Source: Fragilariopsis cylindrus CCMP1102
Lineage: Eukaryota; Bacillariophyta; Bacillariophyceae; Bacillariales; Bacillariaceae
Reading direction: 5' to 3'
NCBI GenBank assembly: GCA_900095095.1
Contig: FMBT01000248.1
Coordinates: forward strand, 1-21,896
DNA length: 21,896 nt
A program made the position numbers and the translations under genes. How positions within the stretch are numbered: the stretch's first letter is position 1; the number at the start of each line of letters is the position of its first letter. Of the stretch, positions 10,725 to 21,205 are shown in pieces. The notes under the pieces were generated by a model. It saw nothing but the letters and a program-made list of their open reading frames with translations. It had not been told where the DNA came from and ran no database searches.

Positions 10725-10775
10725 TAGAAGAAGAAGAAAGAGAAAGAGAGAGAAAAGAAAGAGAGAGGAAGAGAT
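10725..10775. repeat. purine-rich GA microsatellite
   Basis: A strand-asymmetric run of GAAGAA and GAGAGA units, almost free of pyrimidines, in the spacer after p62. No function is shown. Confidence 0.7.
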
Positions 10776-11640
10776 TCTGATCTTTCTACATAAAGAAAAC
10801 TGCATGCAAATTACAGTCAGGAGGGTTGAATTGACCATGACCAGAAATATTTTTCACTAGTTTGGACAACAAATGCTGATATAAGTAAAGTGTAGGTTGG
10901 ACTGCTTGTATGTTGATATCTTTAACTTCATTAATAACATAAAATACATAGGTGAAGACAGGCATCCTTTCTTCTGATGTTTATCCACAAGATTACTTTA
11001 CTTTCTGTTTTCATCCAAAACCTACCCACAAAGACACACTTTCAACATAGTTGGGTTAAGGGTACCTTGTTTAGTATCAGAGTCTGGGATAGAGTAGTGC
11101 CGTGTTCAACTTAGCCAATTGTTGTTGGAGCAACTCATTAACAAACAAAAATAATATAATATATAAGTCAAGTTTTCCTAGGTAACAGATTTTGCTTACT
11201 CGTTCTTGTCTTCTGCAGTTACATGAGACAGAATTAGCGCTGATTGAACTACACGTGTACTAGTAGTACCTTTTGTTACTTCATAGGTGCGCACACGATT
11301 GGAAACTGCAGTAAAAGTAGACCTCGTAATGAGGTGTTTGAAGAAGCTCGCTCACACGCTTTTTTACCAGCCATTTAAAAACAAAGCAAAAACTGTTACA
11401 AGATGTTGTTAGAAGAATTTTGTACTAGTCGGCTTTCAAATAATTCAAACACACCAGGAGCAGATTTATCTTTACTGGTATTATTTGTTGCGCGAGTTCT
11501 CCCGTGCATTTTTGCAGTGATAAACATTACATGCATAACCAGCCAATTTTTGTTTTCTTACTCATTGATATACAGTGTGAAAGTTTTTTTTAATCATTCA
11601 CAACACACACTCAACTGAACCATTAATGAAGTTGTGACTA

Positions 11641-11664
11641 ACTTACCGAACCACTTACCGAACC
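11641..11664. repeat. perfect 12-bp tandem duplication
   Basis: ACTTACCGAACC occurs twice back to back, at 11641-11652 and 11653-11664, about 170 bp upstream of the CW-domain gene start. It may be a recent slippage duplication or a paired factor site. Confidence 0.9.
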
Positions 11665-11836
11665 CCATTGAAAAAGGGAACCCATAAAGCGAAGAGGCGA
11701 GGAGGAAAAGTAGCTTTTGATTTTTTTATCATCTTACATTCACACAAACTACAAACAAGTTACAGAGAACAAAACTTAAAAGGCGAAATAATAACAACAA
11801 CAACAATAGTATTTGATAATAATCAAGTAATAAATA

Positions 11837-14800
11837 ATGAGTTCACTTCGTTTAGCATTGAAACAATCTTTACAAGAATCGGGTGGTGGAAGTTTCGGAG
11901 TGGGGGAAAATGGGGAGGGCAGTAGTAAAAAGAAACGAAAAAAGCACAAGAATAAAGAAAAGAAGAGCAGCAAGGAAAAGAAACAAAACAGTATACGTAA
12001 AAAAGAACGAGTAAGGCCCAGAGGAAGAAGACCGGGTGAACCTGGTGGTATAAAACGGAAACGTGGTCGACCGAGGAAGTATCCACCGGCAGATGATGAC
12101 GATGATGAGAATGATAATGAGAATGATACTGGCGAAAAGCAAGATAAAAATAAGAGTAGCGCAGTCAAACAAAAGCGCTCCCCAAAAGGAGATGACGATG
12201 ATGATAATGATAATGATGACGATTTTGACAGTGAAAACGAATTCTCATACACGGAAGATGATAGCGATGATGATAATGATAGCGATGATAGCGATGATGA
12301 CGACGACGATAACGATGAATCACAAGGCGACGACGATGATGATGATGATGATTCTCAGGCTGAGGACGACGACGATGATGAGGATGATGACGACGAATCC
12401 AAAGAAGGTCATTATCGTCACCACAAAAAAGGAAGAAGCCGTACACGCGAAGAAGACAACGACGTCGATGGGGATGACGACGATGATACGATGGACGAGA
12501 GTACAACGATGCACAGTGACGATGATGGCGATGAGGAGGATGATGATGATGACGATGATGAGCATGAGCAAGAAATGGAAAAGAGAAGGAATCTTCATGT
12601 GAATTCGGCTGGTGCTCCTGCTTCATCGGAAATGGCAGTGTTAAAGTCCCATCTGAAGAATTACTTATTGGGGGAACCACAACAGGAGAGACTATTCGAT
12701 TTGAATGGAAATGTGAAACAAGAAAAGGATTATGAAAATCAACAAGAACCTTCTCAATATCAGAATACATCATCTGATAATAATAATAATAATACGTTAA
12801 AAGGATCATCGAATCAACCGCAACAATCGAAGAGTGATGACAACGAAGACCATAATAATAATAATCATACTCGTGATATTCGAAAAAAGCAACGCAAGTT
12901 AATAAAATTGAAAAAAAAGAATTCTGCTGCGAATAAAATTCAAAATATGTTTAAAAGTATCATAAAAACGGCGAATGAGAATCAAAACGATAAAACATCA
13001 TCCTCATCAGAACAGCAACAGCAACAGCAACAGCAACGGCAGAATGATTATAGTAATGTTGCATTCGACTCAACCGGAAGAGGAGGAACCGTAGGGGGAC
13101 AACAGCAAGAAGACGAACACAACAATGCTGCTACTAATACTTCTACTAGCATCGCAAATAATACATCATCATCTAATTACAGTAACAAAACACTTGATAA
13201 TAATAGGAAGGACGATGACGATGGTGTACATAATGCATACTCATCATCATCAAACAACTTTAATCATCTTGCTGTTTCAACACCAGTTGCATCAAATACT
13301 TCTACTACTATCAGTACTAATGATCTTTCTCAGGGGAATAATGAGTCCGTAGGTACCGGCGGCGGTGGTGGTGGTGGTGGTGTATCGGGAGTTATTATTT
13401 CGAACAACAATCCTGATACTGCTACTGATAGGGATAGTTCCACTACTATTGCTGGCCATGGGGGAAATATCGTTGATGCTGATGTTGGTGACGATAGGAA
13501 TGATGTACCAGTTGCTGCTGTTACAATAAAGAAGAAGAACAAGAAGAAGAAGAACAAGAAGAAAAATAATGGACAAGTTCCTGCGCCAACTTCAGACGTA
13601 TTAGAATGGGTACGGAACTTATCGATCAACAAATGTCGTAAGAATATCGCTATGGGTATGCGGGTGAAAGTACGATTTGCAACGAAGGTAAAACGTGAAG
13701 GGAAATTAATTAAACGAAAAATTTGGTACGGTGGTCGGGTTACTGCAGTATCAGAAAAAAGACAAAAAATTCGTATTAAATATGATGATGGTACCTCCGA
13801 GGTATCAAAATTTCCAGACAAAGATGTTGTTATTGATGCTGATATGAATGGTGAACATGCTGTACCGGCTGATAAGTTTTGTCCACCACCAGAGATGACT
13901 ATGCTGACGGAACACGACGGCGGCGTCGAAGAAGAAGGGCAGTTAGCGGAAGATGATGATGAACGAAAACCTGAAGCTCGTCCTGGGAACAAAAATACTG
14001 CCGAACCAACAAATAATAGTGATGATGTTGTAAAAGATAATCACGAGGCTGCTCAGTCGTTGTCCTCAACAACGCGTACAGATATTCCATCTCACGATGA
14101 TCATGATGAAAAGGTTCTTGGTGGTTTTGCTTTGGTATCATCATCATCATTGACTATCGAAAAACCTCCTATTACTCCGCCTCCAACTGCTTCCGATCCC
14201 GCACCGTCACCAGAAGAAGGTGAACTATCACCAGGGATTACTGTATGCAAGAGCACCGAAATGTCCGAAGAACTCGCGCAGGCGCAGGTGGGTGACGAAT
14301 CGACGCAATTTCCTTCTGGGACGAGTACTACTTTGTCAACAACAAATACGAATATCGCTAGTAGTAGTAGTATGACATCGACAGTAGCAGCAATGGCATC
14401 AGTTTCTGAGGAACATCATCAATCGAAAGACGATAATAATAATATGGAAGTAGACGAACTAAAGAAACATCATCATCCGATTACAAGCACAAGCACATGT
14501 GATTCGTCTTCTTCCGTTTCACCAAAGCCAACGAAGAAACTTTCAATTCGTATCCCTAGTAGTAGTCTCGCTTCAATCGAAGGGTTCATTCTCCGAGGAA
14601 GTCACCCTCTGTCGCAAAAACGATGCATAACGTGACGATTCAAGGTTCTTCTTCTTCGAATGTTGATGACATATTAACTGATACTCCGAAGCAGGTAGTG
14701 AAGCGGAAACGGACTTCTGAGAATTCCGACATTTCCGAAGGAGAAGGAGGAGAGCAGCACCCACCAAAGCGAAGAATCAAGGTATCAATTGGAAAAACAA

Positions 14801-17268
14801 ACAGTTATGATGAAAACACCACGCAAGATGAGATGTCGACGTCACGGGAAACGACGATGACCATGATGAATTCTGATGAGACTGATATGGGGGATCTTTC
14901 TTCTAAGCCCGAACCATTACAACAAACTGAGGGAGAAATTGAAGAGATGGAATTAGCTCCCGGTGTTGAAGCACCTGTCGAAAAGAAGAAAAAGAAGAAG
15001 AAAGGACATGGTGGTAAGAGTCCAAGACCAGTACCAATGCGTTCATCATCGCCCAAATTGGTGATTTCCAAAGAAATGATGGATGCAGCCAATCTATCAG
15101 AAAACCCACCATCTTCTGCGTTGTCAACGAAGCAACAGAAGGTCGGATCGAAGGGTAGTGCCTTTTCTACAGCAGCAAGTAATGATATTGATGGCACGGG
15201 GCCGAAACAAACCACATTAGAAAGTTCAGGTTCCTTAGATTCTAATAATTCTACTTCTCGTGTTTTTGGTCGAAAAGCTGCTCAAGAAGCGAACGAAAAG
15301 CTGACTGTGAAGGAGAAACAGAAAGCAGAAAAGAATGCAGCCGGACCCTCAATCGAATCCGGAAAGAAAAAGAAAAAGCGACGCAGGAAAGATGGCCCAG
15401 ATGCTGTGGACGGTGTTGGGGGCGGCGAAGAATCAGACGAAGGACCAAACGAAACAGAATGGCCATGGGTTCAGTGTGATTCGTGTGGAAAATGGCGTGT
15501 CCTCCCTGATGACGTGAAGGTCTCTTCATTGCCTAATCTTTGGTATTGTCACATGAATATGTACGATCCAAAACGTAGAAGCTGTGATGCACCCGAACAG
15601 ACTGCCAAGCAGGCATTGAAAGATCGGAAGAGAGCAAGAAAAAGAGCCAAGCGAATGGAGCAACGAATCGAGGCAGAATCTCAACAAGAGCAGCAGCAAC
15701 ATCAACAACAAGAGCCACCGCTGTTGCCGCCGCCGACATCGACGAAGAAGAGTAAAAAAATTCAGGTTGGTGCTGCTGGTAATAATACTCCAACCATTAG
15801 TCCACGACCACAGAAGGCAACCAAGTCCATTGGCAAGTTGAAGGAATTGAAGGTGAAGGACCTTAAGTCTAAAGATCAGAAGACGAAGGAAATCAAGTCT
15901 AAAGAACACAAGACGAAGGAACTGAAGCCTAAAGATCACAAGACGAAAGAACCTAAGTCTAACAAGGAACAGAAGGAAGCTGCTGGTGAAGCCAAAAAGA
16001 GCGAAATCAAGAAGAACGACGCCAAAAAGAAGGCTAATGTTAATCCTATTAGTTCCGCTTTAGTAGAGCAGCAACCGCTACCGCATCCATCTGATTCAGG
16101 TTCTGACACTCAAAAAGAAGGGAAGAAGAAAGGAAAGAAAGGCAAAACTCAAGCAATTCAAGCAGCAGAGAATCCAGATACAGCAACAGAGGCTACTGCT
16201 ACTACTGCCGAGTCCAAGAAACCCGGTCGGAAGCGAGGTCGTCCGGCAAGGGGTGGTAACCAGACAAGTTCCGAATCCAAAAATGATTCAAAGGACGAGG
16301 ATAATGTTGAGTGGGTGCAGTGTGATAAGTGTGAGAAATGGCGGAAGCTTCCACCAGATATTAGTGCGGACGAATTGCCCGACATTTGGAATTGTTCGAT
16401 GAATACTTGGAAACCAGCGTCTGCAAGTTGCGATGCCGACGAAGATAAGGCCGACTCTCAACATCACGAGGTGGGTACATCGGAATGGCAATTGCGCCAG
16501 AGCCATGCCGGGAAGTACTCGTATCGTCAGATGATATTTGGCTCTGGAGCTAGGAAGCACAACCGTCCCATGTCAGAACGTTCTCGTGCAGCCGAATCTC
16601 TCTTTACCCAACCTGGCACCGACGAGGAAAATCCTCATCCAACGACTCAATATAGCAAGTCAAGCGCTTTTCTGCCTCGCATGTCAAACTTTCAGAAAGC
16701 AAACGCAGTCGAAGAGAAAGCCGCACTTGGTATCTTTGACGTTCTTCAGTACTCACATCTGTGGGAAGAATTGCGTAGAATGGAACAGAATCCTGAAAAG
16801 GTTTTGTCGTCGTCGAGTCTTAATATTTCTGGTCAGTCCACCAACAACCAAAAATTGAAAACGTACGACAGTTTGTCGAACGATATCAAACATGCAATGC
16901 AGGATGTTGTTTTACAGACTCTTGATTTAAGCGCGATGACGGGGGAAGAAGTTATCGGCAAAGCACAGTGGTATCATTCGAGTACGTCGATGAAAAGTGT
17001 TCCTAGTATCCAAGGATATTGTAATACTGATATTATCATCAACACTTTATTGGATTTAGTTAGGGATGGGATTGTAGAAATGGCCACCATACGTGATCCG
17101 TTAACACCCATGTCGCAATGGGTACCAAAATATCGCAGAGTGAGAACTAAAAGAGCAATTGAAGCAGTTGAAGCTATTAAGGCATCTAGATGTATGAAGA
17201 TATCGAAACCGTGGAAGCAACGGAGTGAAAGTAAAACTACTGAGTGGATCACGGGTTCAAAGCATTAG
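11837..17268 (+). CDS. double CW zinc-finger, Tudor-like, AT-hook chromatin protein
   Basis: Very large, highly charged, probably nuclear protein, about 1,810 residues if the single -1 frame change is bridged. In order: Lys-rich N-terminus with an AT-hook (RGRPRK, residues 76-81); acidic Asp-rich region (about 85-245); Gln/Asn/Ser-rich linker; Lys cluster; Tudor/Agenet-like segment at about residues 600-665 (GMRVKVRF, RKIWYGGRVTAVSE, IRIKYDDGTSEVSKFP); second half with CW1 (15460-15600), three 10-residue Lys repeats, a second AT-hook (KRGRPAR, near 16228-16251) and CW2 (16309-16440). A C-terminal region (about 16480-17240) is unrecognised; its last part resembles a winged helix. CW domains are known readers of methylated H3K4. 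The frame changes between 14566 and 14635, where A5 at 14616-14620 is the obvious candidate. Two genes would require a start at 14623 with 13 bp overlap, which I think less likely. Start at 11837 is the first ATG of the frame, after an A-rich leader. Confidence 0.8.
12085..12585 (+). repeat. GAT/GAC trinucleotide-rich acidic tract
   Basis: About 500 bp dominated by GAT and GAC codons, encoding an Asp/Glu-rich region of the CW protein. Ser, Asn and short basic islands interrupt it. This composition also opens long spurious His/Arg and Met/Ile frames on the other readings. Such acidic tracts in chromatin proteins often contact histones; that is inference. Confidence 0.85.
13012..13042 (+). repeat. 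CAG/CAA microsatellite (polyQ) in the CW gene
   Basis: Alternating CAA and CAG codons give a polyglutamine run in the disordered linker of the CW protein. Confidence 0.85.
13650..13850 (+). other. Tudor/Agenet-like domain region of the CW protein
   Basis: The encoded segment has the spacing of a small beta-barrel reader: a Gly-Met-Arg-Val-Lys-Val-Arg-Phe strand, a WYGGRV turn, then KIRIKYDDGTSE, similar to Tudor and Agenet folds that read methylated lysine or bind DNA. It sits directly after a dense Lys/Asn cluster (about 13528-13570). Assigned by eye, without a profile match. Confidence 0.55.
15460..15600 (+). other. CW zinc-finger domain 1
   Basis: WVQCDSCGKWRVLP begins the domain and is followed by WYCHMN and SCDAP. 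The four zinc cysteines (CxxC, then YC, then SC) and the conserved tryptophans of the CW family are all present. In characterised CW domains the tryptophans form the cage for methylated H3K4. Confidence 0.92.
15865..15966 (+). repeat. 30-bp in-frame tandem repeat
   Basis: Three diverged 30-bp units (15865-15894, 15895-15924, 15925-15954) and a partial fourth encode KSKDQKTKEI, KSKEHKTKEL, KPKDHKTKEP and KSNKEQ. The result is a highly charged, probably helical or disordered linker between CW1 and CW2. Differences between units are mostly conservative. Confidence 0.9.
16309..16440 (+). other. CW zinc-finger domain 2
   Basis: EWVQCDKCEKWRKLPPD starts the domain, then DIWNCSMN and ASCDAD. All four zinc-binding cysteines and the tryptophan positions are intact. 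It is closely similar to CW1, as expected from an internal duplication. It follows an AT-hook by about 20 residues. Confidence 0.92.
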
Positions 17269-17498
17269 TTTATTCACCGGTATTCTCTATGTTATCATCT
17301 TAAAGTATCGTTATTAGCATGCCATTAATTTCTTCTATTTTTCTATAAAATGCCATTTTTTGTTATTTCGATTTTAAATTATGTTACAGTTACGTTATTA
17401 ATGTATTAGCGCTTGTATTATTTCTTGATGTTGATTGATGATGAAACTACCGTACGCATCATTCTCATTATATCATTCGCTTTTGTTCACAAAAGCGA
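17269..17498. other. convergent intergenic region
   Basis: 230 bp between the stop of the CW gene (17268) and the stop of the kinase gene (17499), which point at each other. It is AT-rich. Both 3' ends must share it and may overlap. A TTTATT at 17269-17274 (AATAAA on the minus strand) could serve the kinase transcript. Nothing coding. Confidence 0.6.
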
Positions 17499-20348
17499 TT
17501 AGAACCAGGTAGAATGACGATCCATAATCCCAGATAGTCGTTGCATTGCTTTACCTCCTTTCGATTTCCCTCCTTTTTCATTTGTAGTAAGATTATCAAT
17601 TGTATCAACAATTTGTCGAAATGTTGGACGGGCATCAATATCGGCACTCCAACAGTCCCTAATAAGCTTATTCAATTCAGATGGCCACTTTTTACTCAAT
17701 CTTGGACGGCCTCCACCGTGAACGACTTGTTCATAGAATGTATCCCTACCCAATCCATTGAATGGTCTTTTTCCGGCATTCATTTCCCAAAGAATTATAC
17801 CGAAGGAATATACATCAGCTTTATGATTGTAAGGCAGTCCTTCCGCTACCTCTGGAGCCATGTACCGTAATGAACCAGTCTCACCACTCATTTCATATTT
17901 TTCATTTGTAGTCGGATCGGCATTCTCTAACATCCGTGATAGACCGAAATCGATAAGTTTAACTTTCCCATCTAATGTGAACCCGATATTATCTGGTTTC
18001 AAATCGCGATGTAATACCATACTACCCGGAATTGCCTGTTCGTGACAATACTGTAGTGCACATGCTAATGATCGTGCACAACGTAGTACATCTAGATAGG
18101 GCAATGATTTCTTCCTCCAAAATCGTCGTCTTCTATCACGGATTCTGGTATCATATCCTAACATTTGTGTTAAGGTTCCACCATCCAATCTTTCTAGAAC
18201 AATAAATCGTACTTTCTTACTTGTCCATCCAGCACCTATCACCGAAACAACATTCGGATGATTCAATCTTGCGTGGATAGCTGGCAAATCGAATCGAAAA
18301 GAAACACAAAAAGAAGAAAGAAATCGTGTGGCGTGAGCAAAACAAATAATAGCAAAGACATAGGATTTAAAATAAATAAATAAATAGGAGAAGCAACCGA
18401 TGCGATCCCCCGTCTCACTATATATACACTAAAAGTGAACGATAGAAAAGACTTACCAACTTCTGCTTCAATTTCATTTATTGCTAATGCAGTATCTTGA
18501 CATTCTGGACGTAATGTTTTCACAACAACAGGCTTGCCATCAAATATAGCAGTATGTATCCACGAATTACCACCATCTGTTAGATATTCGACATTCAATA
18601 ATTGACGCCATTGTAAGTCTAATCGTGCACCTGTGATGGATGTTTTATCAGCACGTTGATAACTAATAGCGGAATTATTCTGGGTTGGTCTATATATACC
18701 AACAGCTGTACCTTTCGATCCGCGTACACCATGTTCAGATCGTGATGCACCATCATTACTACCATCTGTTGCAGTTGCAGTTGTTAATTGATTATTATTA
18801 CTATCAACCAGAATAGTTTTTTCATATGTACCATCCCCACCACTAATACCACTACGATTATTATCAATTAATCCATCCAATGCTAATGCATTCACTGATG
18901 TCACAGCGGCACTTAATGACATATGAATCAAAAATTCTACAGCCGATGGTACTAAAATAATACGTCGGATTGAGAAATAAATTATTGTGATATTTGTATT
19001 GGATGCCTCGTGACAGACCGGTACCGCCACCGCTGTTCTAACATTACTAATACTCATCCGTAATGCTTCTGCACCATTCTGTGTATGTGCTGTGACCCAC
19101 ACAACATCATTGGCATCCTTGGCACGTTTACATAAGGCCGGTGATAATCGATGTGTACGTTCATTCGATGTATCACCATAATATACTTCTACTAAATCTT
19201 GTCGTACCGAATCTTCTAATGCAGTGGGACGTAAATGTGAATTTGTTAATTGATGTGTTTTCGGACCAGTCCGTAACCACATTTCAGCAATATCAAATCC
19301 CATCACCTCACAACTTGCTGCTAAGACAGCCTCGACGGACGAGGACGATTGATGGAATAATTTATTATGATACAATGATCGACCCATTTGTATTAAACTA
19401 GCTGTATTAGTAATAGCAGCAGCCTCCGTTGCAATTGCTGCTTCACCTGATTGACCAATTGTTGCTCCACCAATGGCAGCTGTGACTGCAGCAACTGTGG
19501 CCGCGTCAATATTATTATTATTATTATTATTATTGTTGTTGTTATTATCTATTCCCATTTCTGGTTTTGCAGCGATAGTTGGAGATAAGGCTATTGCTGG
19601 ATCGTCGTCGGTGGGTAGAGCTGCTGCTGCTGCTGTAGTAGCACCCAATTGTTGTTGTTGTTGTTGTGCAGCTGCTGTTGTCGTTCTTGTATTTCTTGTT
19701 TCCGTTGCATCAAATTTACTATTGCAAAAGAACCATCCGTACTTCCAATCGTCCATGGAAAGGAAGATGGATCAGCGGATTGTGGCGTTCGATTATTACT
19801 ATTATTATGATAAGGCGAGAAGCTATTGGATGATTGTAGTTGTTGTTGTTGTTGTTGTGGTGATGGCATTGCTGGTCCCAGTCCCATCATTGGCATCGAC
19901 ATCGGAGGTCCGCTACCGCCACCGCCCCACTAATACTACCTAGTTGTTGTTGTTGTGTTGTTGCTGCTGTTGAGAATGAATTCGTGATTGACGTTGATGT
20001 TGCGGATGCTGTTGTTGTAAATACTCGGACGGTGCAGACTGTGGTGGTTGTGGTTGTTGTGGAAGAGTCGATGGAGGCGGCGTCAATGGATGCGATATAG
20101 TATTCGGATTATCGCCTCTGATTTGTTGTTGATTATTATTATCATTATCATTTCAATATTCGACGACGACGAAGTAGAAGACACAGAGTAGTAGTAGCAG
20201 AGTTGATTGGTTGCACTGCGGGTATAGTATCACCATCACCTCCTCCCAGGCTTCCGTTTTCACTTCCATTATTCGGATGAAAAACAGCGGCGTCACCGTC
20301 ACCCATTTTATGTGAAAGTTGTGGTGAACCAGACATCACAATATTCAT
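17499..20348 (-). CDS. GAF-like/TKL-type protein kinase
   Basis: Predicted soluble Ser/Thr or dual-specificity kinase, about 892 residues once frame changes are bridged. Exons 20348-18457 and 18280-17499. The N-terminus (MNIVMSGSPQLSHKMG...) is a disordered Ser/Gln/Asn/Pro region with polyQ and polyN. At about 19400-18890 lies a GAF-like sensor domain (VLAASCEVMGFDIAEMWLR, VRTAVAVPVCHE, AVEFLIHMSL). The kinase domain spans about 18620-17560: VAVK-type lysine at 18518-18520 (KPVVVK), HRDLKPDN at about 17988-18012, DFG at 17943-17951, APE at 17850-17858, and DVYSFGIILWEM, typical of the TKL group. No catalytic residue is missing. Five -1 frame changes are needed, all in the N-terminal low-complexity region (near 20187-20199, 20151-20153, 19943-19961, 19925-19928, 19648-19670). 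The conserved GAF and kinase parts are unbroken. The ligand of the GAF-like domain and the substrate are unknown. Confidence 0.85.
18281..18456 (-). other. intron of the kinase gene
   Basis: On the minus strand a GTAAGT donor begins at 18456 after GTT G, and a TTTGCCAG acceptor ends at 18281. Length 176 bp, phase 1. Splicing restores EIEAEV-A-IHARLNHPNVV, the helix C to beta-4 region of a kinase, so the junction is well supported. Confidence 0.94.
19506..19550 (-). repeat. AAT/AAC microsatellite (polyN) in the kinase gene
   Basis: A run of ATT and GTT on the plus strand encodes about a dozen asparagines just upstream of the GAF-like domain. Length is expected to vary between alleles. Confidence 0.9.
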
Positions 20349-20428
20349 GGTTAGTTCAATATTAAACTTGCTTATTATCAGTACTGTACGGTATGATATA
20401 ATTGATAATAAACAGAACGACCCGCTGG

Positions 20429-20447
20429 CTTGACTTGACTTGACTTG
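20429..20447. repeat. TTGAC pentanucleotide array
   Basis: Three to four tandem copies of CTTGA/TTGAC about 85 bp upstream of the kinase start codon. Confidence 0.85.
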
Positions 20448-20523
20448 TTCGTTAGTGTTATTTTATTCGCGTCGGCTCTATTAATATGTTATTATTATAT
20501 TTATGGAACGATGTCATGTGTTT

Positions 20524-20543
20524 ACTTCACTTCACTTCACTTC
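20524..20543. repeat. TTCAC pentanucleotide array
   Basis: About four tandem ACTTC units followed directly by a CT dinucleotide run, in the kinase upstream region. Confidence 0.85.
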
Positions 20544-20925
20544 TCTCTCTCACTTTATCGAATGACTAATGAATCTACTCAGGACATAATAATGATAAGG
20601 AAGAAACGATGGTGGTGTTCTTGATACTACTTAATGTACGTCTTGAAGTTGCTGTACAGTACTATGAAGTTTTTGAATTTGCTATTTATTTGCTCGGCTA
20701 CGGTGCGTATGCTTTTGATTAGTGAGAATGAGACTGTGATCAACACATCAATCACGAAAATGATACTAGGGTGTCAAGGCACGAAAAGGCGAGCAGACAG
20801 ACACAGGTTTCACAATGCATTCAAATAATAATTGGATGACGACAACACACACTAGTACAGCACACTTCACGACGTCACAACCGTGACACAGACACACTGG
20901 TACAAAAGTGCGTGCATAACTGAAA

Positions 20926-21024
20926 ATGCACTTTCGTGTTTGACAGTTGTTAGTCAACAGTCACCATGACACACAAATCTCAACCAATCATTATAATATA
21001 TCGATTGGGAATGCGAAAGTGCAT
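20926..21024. repeat. 11-bp inverted repeat pair, 77-bp spacer
   Basis: ATGCACTTTCG at 20926-20936 is the exact reverse complement of CGAAAGTGCAT at 21014-21024. An additional AAAAGTGCGTGCAT at 20904-20917 shares part of the element. This could be a repeated binding site in opposite orientations or arms of a small element. Confidence 0.75.
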
Positions 21025-21035
21025 AAAACGACACG

Positions 21036-21060
21036 AAAGAAGAACGCGTCGTTCTTCTTT
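21036..21060. repeat. perfect 11-bp hairpin, CGT loop
   Basis: AAAGAAGAACG at 21036-21046 and CGTTCTTCTTT at 21050-21060 are exact reverse complements around a 3-base loop. It lies about 690 bp upstream of the kinase start. There is no T-run after it, and it is not next to a known 3' end. Confidence 0.85.
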
Positions 21061-21097
21061 GAGTCATTCATTCGATTCAATCATAAGCCTTAAATAT

Positions 21098-21205
21098 TAA
21101 GCCTACTGTATGAATCCGGAACGTGATTCAGATTCATAACCCACGCCACAACTAAAATCCTCATCAGTATAAGCCTACTATACTACCGTAGTATGAATCT
21201 GGAAC
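21098..21205. repeat. split direct repeat (TAAGCCTACT ... GTATGAATCYGGAAC)
   Basis: TAAGCCTACT occurs at 21098-21107 and 21170-21179. GTATGAATCYGGAAC occurs at 21108-21122 and 21191-21205. In the second copy the two halves are separated by 11 bp that form part of a palindrome (ATACTA CCG TAGTAT, 21180-21194). Confidence 0.8.

Larger units (their letters stand above)
10546..11836. other. intergenic between p62 and the CW-domain gene
   Basis: About 1.3 kb with no supported gene; an open frame at 11403-11618 has no recognisable features. It holds an AATAAA at 10598-10603, a purine-rich GA tract at about 10725-10775 and a perfect 12-bp tandem duplication at 11641-11664. The last 100 bp before the CW gene are A-rich with CAA and ATAA repeats, typical of a 5' leader. 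Confidence 0.6.

Noticed and set aside
11776-12809. Long minus-strand and alternate-frame readings rich in Ser, His/Arg or Met/Ile
   Set aside because: They are shadows of the GAT/GAC-rich acidic tract of the CW gene, which stays open in several frames.
21036-21060. Rho-independent-type terminator
   Set aside because: The hairpin has no T-run, is in a eukaryotic context and lies upstream of, not after, a gene.
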